Numbered from the stretch's first letter, positions 1 to 9,609 are shown. The stretch is 64,000 nt of DNA from Alkalicaulis satelles (GCF_008630495.1 NZ_VWOJ01000004.1:62001-126000); one strand, 5' to 3'. The notes: generated from the sequence alone by a model not told the origin. Numbers and translations: made by a program.

Positions 1-356
1 ATTTTGTGATCATGGGCGGGCTTTCGGCCCTGCATCAGAAATGCCGCGTGGGGCGCTACGCCTTCATCGGCGGCGGCGCGCCGGTCACGGGCGATGTCAT
101 CCCCTACGGCATGGTGGATAATGACGGCTGGCTGGCCGGGCTCAATCTGGTCGGGCTCAAGCGCCGGGGCTTCTCGCGCGAGACCATCCATAATCTGCGC
201 GCGGCCTATCGCCTGCTCTACGCCGAGGAAGGCGCCTTCAACGAACGCATCGAGGATGCTGCGCGCCTGTTCGCCGGCGCGCGCGAGGTGATGGACATCA
301 TCGAATTCATCAAGGCGCCTGCGGCGCGTCCGCTCGCCATTCCGGAACCGCGCTGA
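1..356 (+). CDS. lpxA: UDP-N-acetylglucosamine acyltransferase (C-terminal part)
   Basis: Only the last ~118 codons are present; the reading frame is open to the left window edge (first full codon at position 3). The protein shows the end of the left-handed beta-helix ([20 protein letters not shown]) and then the helical C-terminal domain with [11 protein letters not shown], a hallmark of LpxA. LpxA performs the first cytoplasmic step of lipid A synthesis, moving a 3-hydroxyacyl chain from ACP to UDP-GlcNAc. One base separates its stop from lpxI, and lpxB follows, so this is the tail of a lipid A operon. Confidence 0.93.
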   Translation, partial: FVIMGGLSALHQKCRVGRYAFIGGGAPVTGDVIPYGMVDNDGWLAGLNLVGLKRRGFSRETIHNLRAAYRLLYAEEGAFNERIEDAARLFAGAREVMDIIEFIKAPAARPLAIPEPR

Positions 357-357
357 C

Positions 358-1212
358 ATGGCCCGGCCCTGGTCCAGGCTGGGCCTGGTGGCCGGCGGCG
401 GAGACCTGCCGGTGCATGTGGCCGAGGCGGCGCGCGCGGATGGCCGGCTGGGCGCGGTGGTCGCGCTCAAGGGGTTCGCCGACCCGGCCCGGTTCGACAG
501 CGCCAGCGAACGCCGGCTGGGCGAGATCGGCGCGATCCTCAAGGACTTTGAAGCGGCTGGCTGCGATGCGATATGCCTTGTGGGCCAGGTGGCGCGGCCC
601 GATTTCAGCCAGCTCAGACCTGACCTGAAGACGATAAGCATCCTGCCGCGCATCATGGCCGCCGCCACGCGCGGGGATGACGCCCTGCTGCGCGCCGTGA
701 TCGCCGTGTTCGAGGAGGAAGGCCTGATCGTGGCCGGCGCTGACGAGATTGCCGGCGAGCTGACCGCGAAGCCCGGTTATCTCGGTGCGGTGCGCCCGGA
801 TGAGGCCGCGCGCGCCGATGCGCTCAGGGCCCTGCATGTGGCCGGTGTGATCGGCTCGGAAGATATCGGTCAGGGCGCGGTGGCGTGCGCGGGGCTGGTG
901 CTGGCGGTGGAGGCCCAGGAGGGCACGGACGCCATGCTGGCGCGGGTGGCGGCGCTGCCCGAGACGCTGCGCGGCACGCCGCAGGCGCGCCGCGGCGTGC
1001 TCGCCAAGCGGCCCAAGCCGGTGCAGGAGCGCCGCATCGATCTGCCCGTCATCGGCGTATCCACTGTTGAAGGCGCTGCGCGCGCGGGGCTGGCGGGCCT
1101 TGTGGTTCCCGCCGGCGGGGCGCTGATCCTGGGCGCGGATGCGGTGGCGCGCGCCGCCGGGGCGCATGGCCTGTTTGTCTGGATCACGGACGGCGATGAT
1201 GGCCCGGCCTGA
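358..1212 (+). CDS. lpxI: UDP-2,3-diacylglucosamine pyrophosphatase LpxI
   Basis: 284 residues, normal length for LpxI (formerly DUF1009). The N-terminus has the glycine-rich LGLVAGGGDLPVHVAEAA, the middle has ICLVGQVARPDFSQLRPDLK, and the C-terminal domain has PVIGVSTVEGAARAGLAGLV and a GALILGADAVARAA stretch, all typical of this family. It hydrolyses UDP-2,3-diacylglucosamine to lipid X and UMP at the inner membrane. Alphaproteobacteria commonly use LpxI in place of LpxH. The ATG lies one base after the lpxA stop, and the gene end overlaps the lpxB start by 14 bases, which suggests translational coupling. Confidence 0.93.
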   Translation: MARPWSRLGLVAGGGDLPVHVAEAARADGRLGAVVALKGFADPARFDSASERRLGEIGAILKDFEAAGCDAICLVGQVARPDFSQLRPDLKTISILPRIMAAATRGDDALLRAVIAVFEEEGLIVAGADEIAGELTAKPGYLGAVRPDEAARADALRALHVAGVIGSEDIGQGAVACAGLVLAVEAQEGTDAMLARVAALPETLRGTPQARRGVLAKRPKPVQERRIDLPVIGVSTVEGAARAGLAGLVVPAGGALILGADAVARAAGAHGLFVWITDGDDGPA

Positions 1213-2386
1213 GCGCATTTTCATCGCCGCCGCAGAGCCCTCGGGCGATGTGCTGGGCGCGGAGCTGATCGACGCCCTGCGCGCGCGGGCGCCGGACGTG
1301 GTCATCGCCGGTGTGGGCGGCGCCCAGATGACGGCGCGCGGCGTGGTGTCTCCCTTTGATATCTCCGAATTGTCCGTGCTGGGCATTGCCGAGGGCGTGA
1401 AAGCCTATGGCCGGGTCAAGGCGCGCGCAGCCGAGACGGCGGCGGAAGCTGCGGCCTTCGGCGCGGACGCCGCCGTGCTGATTGATTCCTGGGGCTTCAT
1501 GGTGCGCGTGGCCTGGCGGTTGAAGGCGGATGCGCCGGAGATCGCCCGGATCAAATATGTCGCCCCTCAGGTCTTCGCCACCCGTCAGGGGCGGGCGAAA
1601 ACGCTCGCTGAAGCGGCCGATCATCTGCTGGCCATCCATCCCTTTGACGCGCCGTATTTTGAACCCCACGGTCTGACCACGACCTTTGTGGGCAATCCGG
1701 CGCTGGCGCGCGACTTGTCAGGTGACGGGGCGGCGTTTCGCACTCGACATGGCATTGGCGCGGATGAAGAGATGCTGCTGATGCTGTTCGGCAGCCGGCG
1801 TTCGGAGCTGGAGCGCCTGTTCGAGCCCTTCGCGGCGGCGGCGGGCCGGCTGAAGGAAGCCCGCCCCGAAACACGCCTGGTCACCGTCCTGTCGCCCTCC
1901 ATCGCCGATGCGGCGCGCGCCCTGATCGCGGCCGAGCCGTCCCTGTCAGAGCTGATCGTGGTGGACGGGGCGCAGAAGCTGGACGCTTTCCATGCCGCCG
2001 ATGTGGCGCTGGCCTGCTCGGGGACGGTGACGCTGGAGCTGGCGCGCCTTGGCGTGCCCACCATAGCCGCTTACCGGGTGGGCTGGGTGACCTGGTTCCT
2101 GGCGCGGTTCTTCCTGATGAAGGCGAAATATATCTCGCTGGCCAATATCGCCGCGGATGAAGCGCTGATCCCTGAATACATCCAGATGGACTGCACCGGC
2201 GACCGGCTGGCCGGGGCGGCTTACGCCATGCTGGAGGATGCGCGCGGCCGGGCCGCCTTGTCAGAGCGCCTGCGCGAGGTGACGCGCGTCATGGCCGGCG
2301 AGGGCGGCGACCCCGCGACGGTGGCGGCGCGCACAGTGCTGGATCTGGTGCGGGGCGGTCACGGCTCGCCATCGGGCCCGGCATGA
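1199..2386 (+). CDS. lpxB: Lipid-A-disaccharide synthase LpxB
   Basis: 395 residues from the ATG at 1199 (an ATG at 1196 is equally possible), within the usual length. The protein begins RIFIAAAEPSGDVLGAELI, the LpxB signature for UDP-sugar binding. Further family stretches are KYVAPQVFATRQGRAKTLAE, HPFDAPYFEPHGLTTTFVGN and VALACSGTVTLELARLGVPT. It joins lipid X to UDP-diacylglucosamine to form the lipid A disaccharide (GT19 family). It overlaps lpxI by 14 bases as the third gene of the operon. The longer upstream frame back to 1139 lies inside lpxI and is not needed. Confidence 0.94.
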   Translation: MARPERIFIAAAEPSGDVLGAELIDALRARAPDVVIAGVGGAQMTARGVVSPFDISELSVLGIAEGVKAYGRVKARAAETAAEAAAFGADAAVLIDSWGFMVRVAWRLKADAPEIARIKYVAPQVFATRQGRAKTLAEAADHLLAIHPFDAPYFEPHGLTTTFVGNPALARDLSGDGAAFRTRHGIGADEEMLLMLFGSRRSELERLFEPFAAAAGRLKEARPETRLVTVLSPSIADAARALIAAEPSLSELIVVDGAQKLDAFHAADVALACSGTVTLELARLGVPTIAAYRVGWVTWFLARFFLMKAKYISLANIAADEALIPEYIQMDCTGDRLAGAAYAMLEDARGRAALSERLREVTRVMAGEGGDPATVAARTVLDLVRGGHGSPSGPA

Positions 2387-2534
2387 AGCTCGGGTATGGC
2401 TGGCAATCCAATGCGGAACCGCATTTAAATCGCGATGAATAGAAAAACAGCCAAAATTCTTTTATTCGTTATATCTATAAACGCTTGCGGTCAGATCGAT
2501 TGATGTGCTTGGCGGGCTGTATTTTTATACATTG

Positions 2535-2636
2535 ATGATTTTAGCCCTGTTTTATAGGGGTCCTGTCCTGATGGCTGTTGTGATTATGGCATTCTTTGTC
2601 AGTGTGTTCTTTTATTATACTGGCCGGGCAAGATAA
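2535..2636 (+). CDS. Possible 33-residue membrane peptide
   Basis: An ATG at 2535 opens a 33-codon frame ending at TAA 2634-2636. The peptide begins MILALFYRGPVLMAV and continues as one hydrophobic stretch to VFFYYTGRAR, compatible with a single transmembrane helix with a positively charged C-terminus. It sits in an AT-rich patch downstream of lpxB. No good Shine-Dalgarno sequence is visible, and a short hydrophobic frame is expected by chance in AT-rich DNA. I do not recognise a family. Confidence 0.22.
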   Translation: MILALFYRGPVLMAVVIMAFFVSVFFYYTGRAR

Positions 2637-3357
2637 ATAAGAACGGCCCGTCCTGGGGCATTGGCGACCGGGCGCCCGCCTTGCGGCGCCCCAACTTATC
2701 CCCGCCCTCTCCCCTTGCCTGCATACTCCCCTCACTCGCCCCGCAGGCGGGGGCGCTGTCGCGAGGCGTCCGGCAGTTGCGCGGGGCGGGGACGGCGCCT
2801 CGAGCGTCCGGGTGACGCGCCCGGCGCAAAAGAGCGGGCGAGGCGGCCTGGCCGCCGCCTCACGGCCTGTTCGGACGGTGGGCGCCGGTGATGTCCATCC
2901 GGACGTGCCCGGACGTCGATTCCCCCAGCCCAGCCGCTGGGCCGGGCCACGCGCCTCGCTGCAAGGCCAGACCTCGGGGTCCATCCCCGGGTCCCGCTTT
3001 GGGGCCAAGGCGCGCGGTCAGGTTCTGGGCCGCTGGGGGCGGGCCTCGAGACCAGACATCGCCGGCGCGCCTGATGCGTGAACCGGCGGGGTGCAATCGA
3101 CCCCGTCCACGCCCGTTCGGCAGTGACGTCCTGCGGAGATAATCTGCGGGAGCCGAAGCCCGGATAACGCCGTCCGCGCGCGGCGGGTCCTGAAGGACCT
3201 GCCGGCCATACTGCCTGGCCTTGTCGCCAGGCCACAGCCACGCAGCCGGTCCGCTTGGGGACCCGCCGCGCGCACCCCGCCATCCCCGCCGGCCGCAAGG
3301 CCGGGCGGTGGTTTGGCGTGGACGCGATTGGGGGGTGAGTGCAGAGGGGACTTCTTT

Positions 3358-3422
3358 CCTCCCCCGCCTGAGGGGAGGGGAAAAGGAAGGCGCATCTTGT
3401 TTCCCTCCCCTTGAGGGGAGGG
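3358..3422. repeat. Pair of palindromic intergenic repeat units
   Basis: Two hairpin units stand side by side. The first is CCTCCCC-N7-GGGGAGG at 3358-3378. The second is CCCTCCCC-TTGA-GGGGAGGG at 3403-3422, followed by TCAGGGTGGGG. Similar GC-rich palindromes are widespread between genes in Caulobacterales-type genomes. They may work as RNA-stabilising hairpins or be non-autonomous REP-like elements. Confidence 0.5.
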
Positions 3423-3558
3423 TCAGGGTGGGGTGGAGTGGCAGCGCGTGTACATTTGCCAGTTGCCGCCTTGCGGCGGCGCCCCCCGGCTTCGCTACGC
3501 CAATCCACCCTTCCCACTACGGGGGAGGCGATAAGACAGCGGCATCCCGCCCTGAGAA

Positions 3559-4863
3559 CTACCGGTCGCCCAGCTTCACATAGGCGCGCTCGGGCGAGCC
3601 GGTGAAGACCTGGCGCGGGCGCCCGATCTTCTGGCTGGGATCCTCGATCATCTCGCTCCACTGGGCGATCCAGCCCACCGTGCGCGCCAGGGCGAACAGC
3701 ACGGTGAACATCTCGGTGGGGAAGCCCATCGCGCGCAGCGTGATGCCCGAATAGAAGTCGATATTGGGATAGAGCTTCTTCTGCACGAAATACTCGTCTT
3801 CCAGCGCGATGCGCTCCAGCTCCATGGCCACCGCCAGCAGGGGCTCGTCGCGCACGCCCAGCTCGTCGAGCACGGCATGGCAGGTGTCGCGCATCACTTT
3901 CGCGCGCGGATCGTAATTCTTGTAGACCCGGTGGCCGAAGCCCATCAGGCGGAAGGGATCGTTCTTGTCCTTGGCCTTGCGCACATATTCGGGGATGCGG
4001 TCCACCGAACCGATCTCCTCGAGCATGGTCAGCGCGGCCTCGTTGGCGCCGCCATGGGCCGGGCCCCACAGCGAGGCTATCCCTGAAGCGATGCACGCGA
4101 ACGGGTTGGCGCCCGACGAGCCGGCCAGGCGCACGGTGGAGGTGGACGCGTTCTGCTCGTGATCGGCGTGCAGGATGAAAATCTTGTCCATGGCGCGCGC
4201 CAGCGTGGGGGAGACCTCATAATCCTCGGCCGGAACGGCGAAGCACATGCGCAGGAAATTGCTGGCGTAGTCGAGATCATTGCGCGGCGTGATGAAGGGT
4301 TGGCCGATGGAGTATTTGTAGGCGCGCGCCGCGATGGTCGGCATTTTCGCGATCATGCGATGGGCCGATATGGTGCGCGCCTGGGGATCATTGATGTCGG
4401 TGGAGTCGTGATAGAAGGCGCTCAGCGCCCCCACCGTGCCGACCATGATCGCCATCGGGTGGGCGTCGCGGCGGAAGCCGCGGAAGAACTGGTCGAACTG
4501 GTCGTGCAGCATGGTGTGGCGGCGGATCGTCCAGTCGAAATTGTAAAGCTTGTCCTTGGTGGGCAGCTCGCCGTGCAACAACAGATAGGCCACCTCGATA
4601 AAGCTGGCGTTTTCAGCCAGCTGCTCGATGGGATAGCCGCGATAGAGCAGCACGCCCTTGTCGCCGTCGATATAGGTGATCTGGCTTTCACAGCTGGCTG
4701 TGGAGGTGAAGCCGGGGTCATAGGTGAACACGCCCGCATCGCGGTAGAGCGTGCGGATGTCAATCACGTCCGGCCCCACCGAACCGCCCAGCACGGGCAG
4801 GTCAAAGCTTTTGCCATTGATCGTGAGCTGGGCGGCGCCCTTGTTCTCAACCTTGTTTTTCAT
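3559..4863 (-). CDS. gltA: Citrate synthase (type II)
   Basis: 434 residues, the normal length for a bacterial hexameric citrate synthase. Diagnostic stretches are [32 protein letters not shown], the active-site region [13 protein letters not shown], and [19 protein letters not shown] with the catalytic histidine. It condenses oxaloacetate and acetyl-CoA, the entry step of the TCA cycle, and here also feeds the glyoxylate shunt encoded at 19-22 kb. The ATG at 4863 has an AAAGGA sequence nine bases upstream. It follows gltX on the same strand after a 61-base gap, so co-transcription is likely. Confidence 0.97.
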   Translation of the reverse strand: MKNKVENKGAAQLTINGKSFDLPVLGGSVGPDVIDIRTLYRDAGVFTYDPGFTSTASCESQITYIDGDKGVLLYRGYPIEQLAENASFIEVAYLLLHGELPTKDKLYNFDWTIRRHTMLHDQFDQFFRGFRRDAHPMAIMVGTVGALSAFYHDSTDINDPQARTISAHRMIAKMPTIAARAYKYSIGQPFITPRNDLDYASNFLRMCFAVPAEDYEVSPTLARAMDKIFILHADHEQNASTSTVRLAGSSGANPFACIASGIASLWGPAHGGANEAALTMLEEIGSVDRIPEYVRKAKDKNDPFRLMGFGHRVYKNYDPRAKVMRDTCHAVLDELGVRDEPLLAVAMELERIALEDEYFVQKKLYPNIDFYSGITLRAMGFPTEMFTVLFALARTVGWIAQWSEMIEDPSQKIGRPRQVFTGSPERAYVKLGDR

Positions 4864-4924
4864 CCTGGCATCCTTTCTTCAACGCACGGGCGCTCCTGAA
4901 GGGGCGTCGCCCCCGGCGCGTCCG

Positions 4925-6322
4925 TCAAATCACATCATCGAGCCGGGCCAGGACTTCTTCGCGTCCCAGCACGGCCAGTACAAAACCCATATCGGGCGCG
5001 GGCGCGCCTGCGGTGAGCGCGGCGCGCAGCGGCGGCCCCACCTTGCCAAAACCTACGCCTTCAGCCTCAGCGAAAGCTTTCAGTTGTGCGCCGAGCGCCG
5101 GCTCGCTCCAGTCCTTCGCCCCGTCCAGCGCGCTGCGCAGGCGGGCCAGCCGCGCCAGCGCCTCTTCATCCAGCGCCTTGGCCGCCTTGCCTTCAATGGC
5201 CAGCGGACGCAAGCGCAACATGAAATAGACCTGGTCTTCCAGCTCGGCGAGGGTTGAGGCGCGCTCCTTGAGCATATCCATGGCCGCCGCCACCCAGGCG
5301 CGGCCCGTATCATCGAGCCGCAAGCCCGGTTTTGTCTCCAGCCGCGCCCAGAGCAGATCCGTCAGCCGTGCTGAGTCCGCGCGCTTCATATGGAAGGCGT
5401 TGACGCTGGCCATCTTGTCGAAATCGAGCCGGGCAGGGGCCTTGTTCAGCCCCTCCAGATCGAAGGCGGCGGCCATCTCTTCGTCGGTGAACAGCTCCTG
5501 ATCGCCCTTCGACCAGCCCAGGCGCAGGAGATAATTGCGCAGACCCTCGGGCAGATAGCCCATGTCGCGATAGGCCTCCACGCCCAGCGCGCCATGGCGC
5601 TTGGACAGCTTCTTGCCGTCCGGCCCGTGAATCAGCGGGATATGGGCGAAGACCGGCGACTGCCAGCCCAGCGCGTCATAGATCTGCTGCTGGCGCCCGG
5701 CATTGGTCAGGTGGTCATCGCCGCGGATGATGTGGGTGACGCCCATATCATGGTCATCGGCCACCACGGCGAGATTATAGGTGGGCGCGCCGTCCGAGCG
5801 CAGCAGCACCAGATCGTCGAACTCCTTGGCCGCCCAGCGCACCTCGCCCTGCACCGCGTCGGTGATGGCGGTGTCGCGGTCAGGCGCGCGGAAGCGGACC
5901 ACATAGGGCGCGTCCGGGCCTTCAGACGGGTCGCGTTCGCGCCAGGGCGAGCGCAGGGCGCGCCCTTGCGCGAACGCCTCGGCGCGCAGCGCCTCGACCT
6001 CTTCAGGCGTGCACCAGCAGCGGAAGGCCGCGCCGCGCGCCATGAGCTGGTTCACAATTTCGCGATGACGATCCGCCCGGGCGTGTTGCGAGACCGTCTC
6101 GCCATCCCAGTCCAGGCCCAGCCAGCCCATGCCGTCGAGAATCGCCTGCACGGCGTCATCGGTGGAGCGCGCCCGGTCGGTGTCCTCGATGCGCAGCCTG
6201 AACTGGCCGCCATGGCGGCGGGCGAACAAGGCATTGAACAACGCCGTGCGGGCGCCGCCAATATGCAGATAACCCGTGGGCGAGGGCGCAAAGCGCGTGA
6301 TGACGGTCCGGTTGTGTTGCAC
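4925..6322 (-). CDS. gltX: Glutamyl-tRNA synthetase
   Basis: Class I synthetase with the first signature in RFAPSPTGYLHIGGARTALF and the KMSKS-type motif as KKLSKRHGA. From the GTG at 6322 the protein has 465 residues, normal for GltX. The frame extends upstream to 6463, but that extension has no family similarity. The chosen GTG lies inside a 19/18-bp tandem duplication, so the true start remains uncertain by a few codons. The enzyme charges tRNA-Glu in the cytoplasm; the window also carries a tRNA-Glu gene at 48.1 kb. gltA follows in the same direction. Confidence 0.95.
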   Translation of the reverse strand: MQHNRTVITRFAPSPTGYLHIGGARTALFNALFARRHGGQFRLRIEDTDRARSTDDAVQAILDGMGWLGLDWDGETVSQHARADRHREIVNQLMARGAAFRCWCTPEEVEALRAEAFAQGRALRSPWRERDPSEGPDAPYVVRFRAPDRDTAITDAVQGEVRWAAKEFDDLVLLRSDGAPTYNLAVVADDHDMGVTHIIRGDDHLTNAGRQQQIYDALGWQSPVFAHIPLIHGPDGKKLSKRHGALGVEAYRDMGYLPEGLRNYLLRLGWSKGDQELFTDEEMAAAFDLEGLNKAPARLDFDKMASVNAFHMKRADSARLTDLLWARLETKPGLRLDDTGRAWVAAAMDMLKERASTLAELEDQVYFMLRLRPLAIEGKAAKALDEEALARLARLRSALDGAKDWSEPALGAQLKAFAEAEGVGFGKVGPPLRAALTAGAPAPDMGFVLAVLGREEVLARLDDVI

Positions 6323-6350
6323 TTGCGAAGGGGTGTTGCACTGCGAAGGG
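6314..6350. repeat. 19/18-bp tandem duplication over the gltX start
   Basis: GTGTTGCACTTGCGAAGGG at 6314-6332 is followed at once by GTGTTGCACTGCGAAGGG at 6333-6350, differing by one inserted base. Read on the minus strand, each copy contains a GTGCAACAC block. The proximal copy supplies the gltX GTG start codon; the distal GTG is out of frame. It could be a replication-slippage product or a doubled regulatory site. Confidence 0.75.
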
Positions 6351-6446
6351 TGGCATGACTTAGCACGCCGGGCGCGCGCAGTGATAGCCTCCCCTTGCCG
6401 TTCAGGCCAAGATGACCGGACAAAGACTTTTTCAGGGAGACTGACC

Positions 6447-7655
6447 ATGGGCATGATCACCACAGCGCTGGGCGCGGGCCTGGCAGGGCTGATGCTGAGC
6501 GGCGCGGCGCTGGCGCAGGAGGCCTATCTGCCTGCGCGCGGGGATGACCAGTGGGAGCGGCGCGATGCGGCGGCCATGGGGTTTGACGCCGAAGCGCTGC
6601 AGGGCGCCATTGATTTCGCCATCGCCAACGAGACCCGCCATGATCCTGAGCTGGAGGCGGTCAGCCCGGCGCGTGATCTCACCGTCAGCGTGCCGCTGAC
6701 CTGGGCGTTCGAGCCCCATTCCAGCCCCATAGGCCCGCTGGCGCCGCGCGGCGCGCCGTCGGGCGTCATCGTGCGCGGCGGCTATATCGTGGCCGAATGG
6801 GGCGAGCCGGAGCGGGCGGACATGACCTTCTCCATCACCAAAACGGCGCTCAGCCATGTGGTGGGGCTGGCGGTGGATGACGGCCTGATCGCCAGCGTCG
6901 ATGATGCGGTGGCGCCCTATGTGGACGATGCGCGCTTCCATACCGATCACAATGCGCCGGTCACCTGGGACCAGATGCTGCGCCAGACTTCGGGCTGGTG
7001 GGGCGAGCTTTACGGCAAGCCGGCCTGGGCGGACCGTCCCTCGCGCGAGGACCCGGCCTCCAAGCTGCGCGCCGGACCGCCCGAGCCGGGCGCGGCCTAT
7101 GAATACAATGATGTGCGGGTGAATGCGCTGGCCCTGGCCGCGCTGCATGTGTTCGGCGAGGAGCTGCCGGATGTCTTCCGTGCGCGCATCATGGACCCGA
7201 TCGGCGCCTCGGACACCTGGTCGTGGCGCCCTTACGACAACGCGCAGGTCGAGATTAGCGGGCGCGCCATGATGGCCTCCACCGGGGGCGGGCACTGGGG
7301 CGGGGGGCTGTTCATCTCCGCCTATGACCTGGCCCGGCTGGGCCTGTTCGGCCTTCACCGGGGAAGCTGGGGCGATGACCGGCTCCTGTCAGACAGCTGG
7401 TTTGAAGCCTCGCTCACCCCGGGCGAGCATGCGCCGGGCTATGGCTATATGAACTTCTTCCTCAACCAGCCGGACGGTGAGGGGCCGGGTTTCCGCGTGG
7501 CCAACGCGCCGGCTGCCGCCTTCGCCTATCTGGGCGCCGGGACCAATGTGGTCTTTGTCAGCCCCGAGCATGATCTGGTGGTGGTGGTGCGCTGGATCGA
7601 CCGGCTCCAGACCGGCGCGGTGCTGGAGCAGATCATGGCGGCGATACTGGAATAA
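6447..7655 (+). CDS. Periplasmic beta-lactamase-fold serine hydrolase (class C family)
   Basis: 402 residues from ATG 6447, preceded by CAGGGAGA. The first ~25 residues form a signal peptide ending GAALAQ-E. The SxxK motif appears as SITK (in ADMTFSITKTALSH) and the tyrosine motif as YEYND, in the order expected for class C beta-lactamase, EstB and 6-aminohexanoate-dimer hydrolase relatives. It is probably an exported esterase, amidase or D-amino-acid peptidase; the sequence does not distinguish these. A longer frame upstream of 6447 lacks a signal peptide and overlaps gltX, so I rejected it. Confidence 0.85.
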   Translation: MGMITTALGAGLAGLMLSGAALAQEAYLPARGDDQWERRDAAAMGFDAEALQGAIDFAIANETRHDPELEAVSPARDLTVSVPLTWAFEPHSSPIGPLAPRGAPSGVIVRGGYIVAEWGEPERADMTFSITKTALSHVVGLAVDDGLIASVDDAVAPYVDDARFHTDHNAPVTWDQMLRQTSGWWGELYGKPAWADRPSREDPASKLRAGPPEPGAAYEYNDVRVNALALAALHVFGEELPDVFRARIMDPIGASDTWSWRPYDNAQVEISGRAMMASTGGGHWGGGLFISAYDLARLGLFGLHRGSWGDDRLLSDSWFEASLTPGEHAPGYGYMNFFLNQPDGEGPGFRVANAPAAAFAYLGAGTNVVFVSPEHDLVVVVRWIDRLQTGAVLEQIMAAILE

Positions 7656-7657
7656 GC

Positions 7658-8206
7658 TCAGCCCGCGTCGGCCTCGATATGGACGCGCACGCGGACCGCC
7701 TCGCCCACATTATTGGCGCCCCAGCTGGCGGCGCTGATGCCGAAATCGGTGCGTGACAGGTCGAACCCGCCACGCGCCACGGCGCGCCCGCCGTCGATCT
7801 CCAGCGTGAAGCTCAGCACGGCGGGGCTGTCCGAGCCGCGCACGGTCAGGACGCCATGGGCCTCATAGCCCTCATCGGTGGCGCGCACATCTTCGGAAGA
7901 GAAGCGCGCTTCGGGATGGGCGCGCGGGGCCAGTCCGTCGCCGGACAGAAGGGCTTGCTGATAGTCGCTGATATCCATGGCGCCGCTGGCGGTGCGCACC
8001 ACGGCCTCGATGCGCGCCGAGGCGAGGTCTTCAGGATCCAGCGTGATCTGGGCGTCGAAATCGTCAAAGCGCGCCTCGGCCGGGGCGCCGAAAATGGCGA
8101 TCTCGAAGCTCACCGCGCTAGCGTCATGGTCCAGCACCCAGTCCTGGGCGCTGGCGGAACTGGCGGCGGCGATCATCACGGCGAGGCTGGCGGCGGTCAG
8201 GCGCAT
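7658..8206 (-). CDS. YceI family periplasmic protein
   Basis: 182 residues with a signal peptide ending SASAQ. The mature part starts WVLDHDASAVSFEI and contains GVLTVRGSDSPAVLSFTLEI and the family C-terminal pattern FDLSRTDFGISAASWG. YceI proteins form a lipocalin-like barrel that binds polyisoprenoid lipids in the periplasm. Substrate here is unknown. It is convergent with the preceding hydrolase; the two stops are two bases apart. Confidence 0.9.
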   Translation of the reverse strand: MRLTAASLAVMIAAASSASAQDWVLDHDASAVSFEIAIFGAPAEARFDDFDAQITLDPEDLASARIEAVVRTASGAMDISDYQQALLSGDGLAPRAHPEARFSSEDVRATDEGYEAHGVLTVRGSDSPAVLSFTLEIDGGRAVARGGFDLSRTDFGISAASWGANNVGEAVRVRVHIEADAG

Positions 8207-8336
8207 GGGGAGGACCTCGTTGAAGCTTGTGGTCTTGCAGGCCGATGGGTCCGGTCTGTCAGCCCAGTAGATATGGAAGCCGGGCGCACAGACAATGCGC
8301 CATGCCTGAAAAGGCGTGCTTCCCGGATGGAAACGC

Positions 8337-9512
8337 TCAGCGCCAGCCGTCGACGCTAAAGAGCTTGCGGTGCTCCTCCACGGCGTAGCGGTCGGTCATG
8401 CCGGCGATATAGTCGCACACCGTGCGCGCCGTGGCCTGGCCGCTCGCGCCATCGCAGGACGCCTGCCAGGGCGTGGGCAGGAGCTGGGGATCGCCCAGGA
8501 AAGCCGTGAACAGCTCACGCACCACCCGTTTGCCCTTTTCCTTCATGCGCTTGACCTTGTAGTGCAGATACAGGTTCGCATAGAGGAAGCGGCGCACCGC
8601 GGCGAGCTGTTCGGTCATGCTTTCAGAGAAGGCGACCACCGGCTGATCCAGCGCGCGCACCGCTTCGGGGTTGTCCGCGCCGCTCTCAGCCAGGCGCCGG
8701 CGGGTCTCGGCCAGCACGTCGGCCACCATCAGCCCGATCAGCTCGCGCACGGCTTCGTGAATGAGGATGTCCTCGCTGATGTCCGGAAAACGTTTGCGCA
8801 CGCTGCGGAAGACCGGGCCGGCCAGCGGCAGGTCCATGAGCTGGTCCAGCGTCAGGATGCCCGAGCGCAAGCCGTCATCAATGTCGTGATTATTATAGGC
8901 GATGTCGTCGGACAGGGCCGCGATCTGGGCCTCCACCCCGGCATGGGTGTGCAGCTCCAGCTCGCGCCAGCGCTCATAGGCGCTAAAGCCCCAGGGCAGG
9001 ACCTCCGGCCCGTCGCCCTTGGCCATCAGCGGGCCGTTATGTTTGACCACGCCTTCGAGGGTTTCCCACGAGAGATTGAGCCCTTCAAATTGCGGGTAGC
9101 GGTGTTCCAGCTTGGTGATCACGCGCAGGGTCTGGGCGTTGTGGTCAAACCCGCCAAAGCGCGCCATGGCGTCCTGCAGCGCATCTTCGCCCGAATGGCC
9201 GAAGGGCGGATGGCCCAGATCATGGGCCAGGGCGGCGGCTTCGGCCAGATCCTCGTCAACGGCCAGCGCGCGCGCCAGCGTGCGGGCGATCTGGGCGACT
9301 TCCAGCGAATGGGTCAGGCGCGTGCGGTAGGCGTCGCCCTCATGGGCCACGAACACTTGCGTCTTCTCTTTCAGCCGCCGGAAGGCGCTGGAATGGATGA
9401 TGCGGTCGCGGTCGCGCTGGAAGGCGGTGCGCATGGCGCTTTCAGGCTGCGCAAAGGCGCGCCCCCGGCTGCGGGCAGGGTCACAGGCATAGGGTGCGCG
9501 CGGATGGGTCAT
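8337..9512 (-). CDS. dgt: Deoxyguanosinetriphosphate triphosphohydrolase-like protein (HD domain)
   Basis: 391 residues from ATG 9512 (MTHPRAPYACDPARSRGRAF). The HD phosphohydrolase metal ligands are seen as YRTRLTHSLEVAQIARTLAR, ALAHDLGHPPFGHSGE and, later, DDIAYNNHDIDDGL. This is the dGTPase-like family common in alphaproteobacteria; members hydrolyse dNTPs to nucleoside and triphosphate. The open frame continues upstream to 9683 but overlaps the divergent Fe-S carrier gene. The 97-base intergenic region is shared with that gene's promoter. Confidence 0.9.
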   Translation of the reverse strand: MTHPRAPYACDPARSRGRAFAQPESAMRTAFQRDRDRIIHSSAFRRLKEKTQVFVAHEGDAYRTRLTHSLEVAQIARTLARALAVDEDLAEAAALAHDLGHPPFGHSGEDALQDAMARFGGFDHNAQTLRVITKLEHRYPQFEGLNLSWETLEGVVKHNGPLMAKGDGPEVLPWGFSAYERWRELELHTHAGVEAQIAALSDDIAYNNHDIDDGLRSGILTLDQLMDLPLAGPVFRSVRKRFPDISEDILIHEAVRELIGLMVADVLAETRRRLAESGADNPEAVRALDQPVVAFSESMTEQLAAVRRFLYANLYLHYKVKRMKEKGKRVVRELFTAFLGDPQLLPTPWQASCDGASGQATARTVCDYIAGMTDRYAVEEHRKLFSVDGWR

Positions 9513-9609
9513 CGGGCAGGGTCTTCCATGACGGGCAGTGGCGGTCCATATACTGTGGTGCGCCGGTAAACAAAAACCGGCAGCGGCGTTTAGCGGAGCA
9601 GAGGCGAAG

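Larger units (their letters stand above)
2387..3558. other. Gene-poor gap between lpxB and gltA
   Basis: No convincing conserved protein in 1.17 kb. Positions 2420-2640 are strikingly AT-rich for this genome and hold one possible tiny membrane peptide. A short inverted repeat, AATGCGG-aa-CCGCATT at 2410-2425 followed by TTTAAAT, could be a weak lpxB terminator. From about 2640 the sequence is GC-rich and carries several short palindromes, including TGGCCT/AGGCCA near 3220-3240 and the CCTCCCC/GGGGAGG pair listed separately. Long open frames here change with strand and look like chance products of GC-rich repeats. It may be the relic of an inserted or deleted segment. Confidence 0.6.

Noticed and set aside
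2732-4096. 454-codon minus-strand frame through the lpxB-gltA gap
   Set aside because: It enters gltA in another frame and consists of repeat-derived Arg/Pro/Gly sequence without a recognisable domain.
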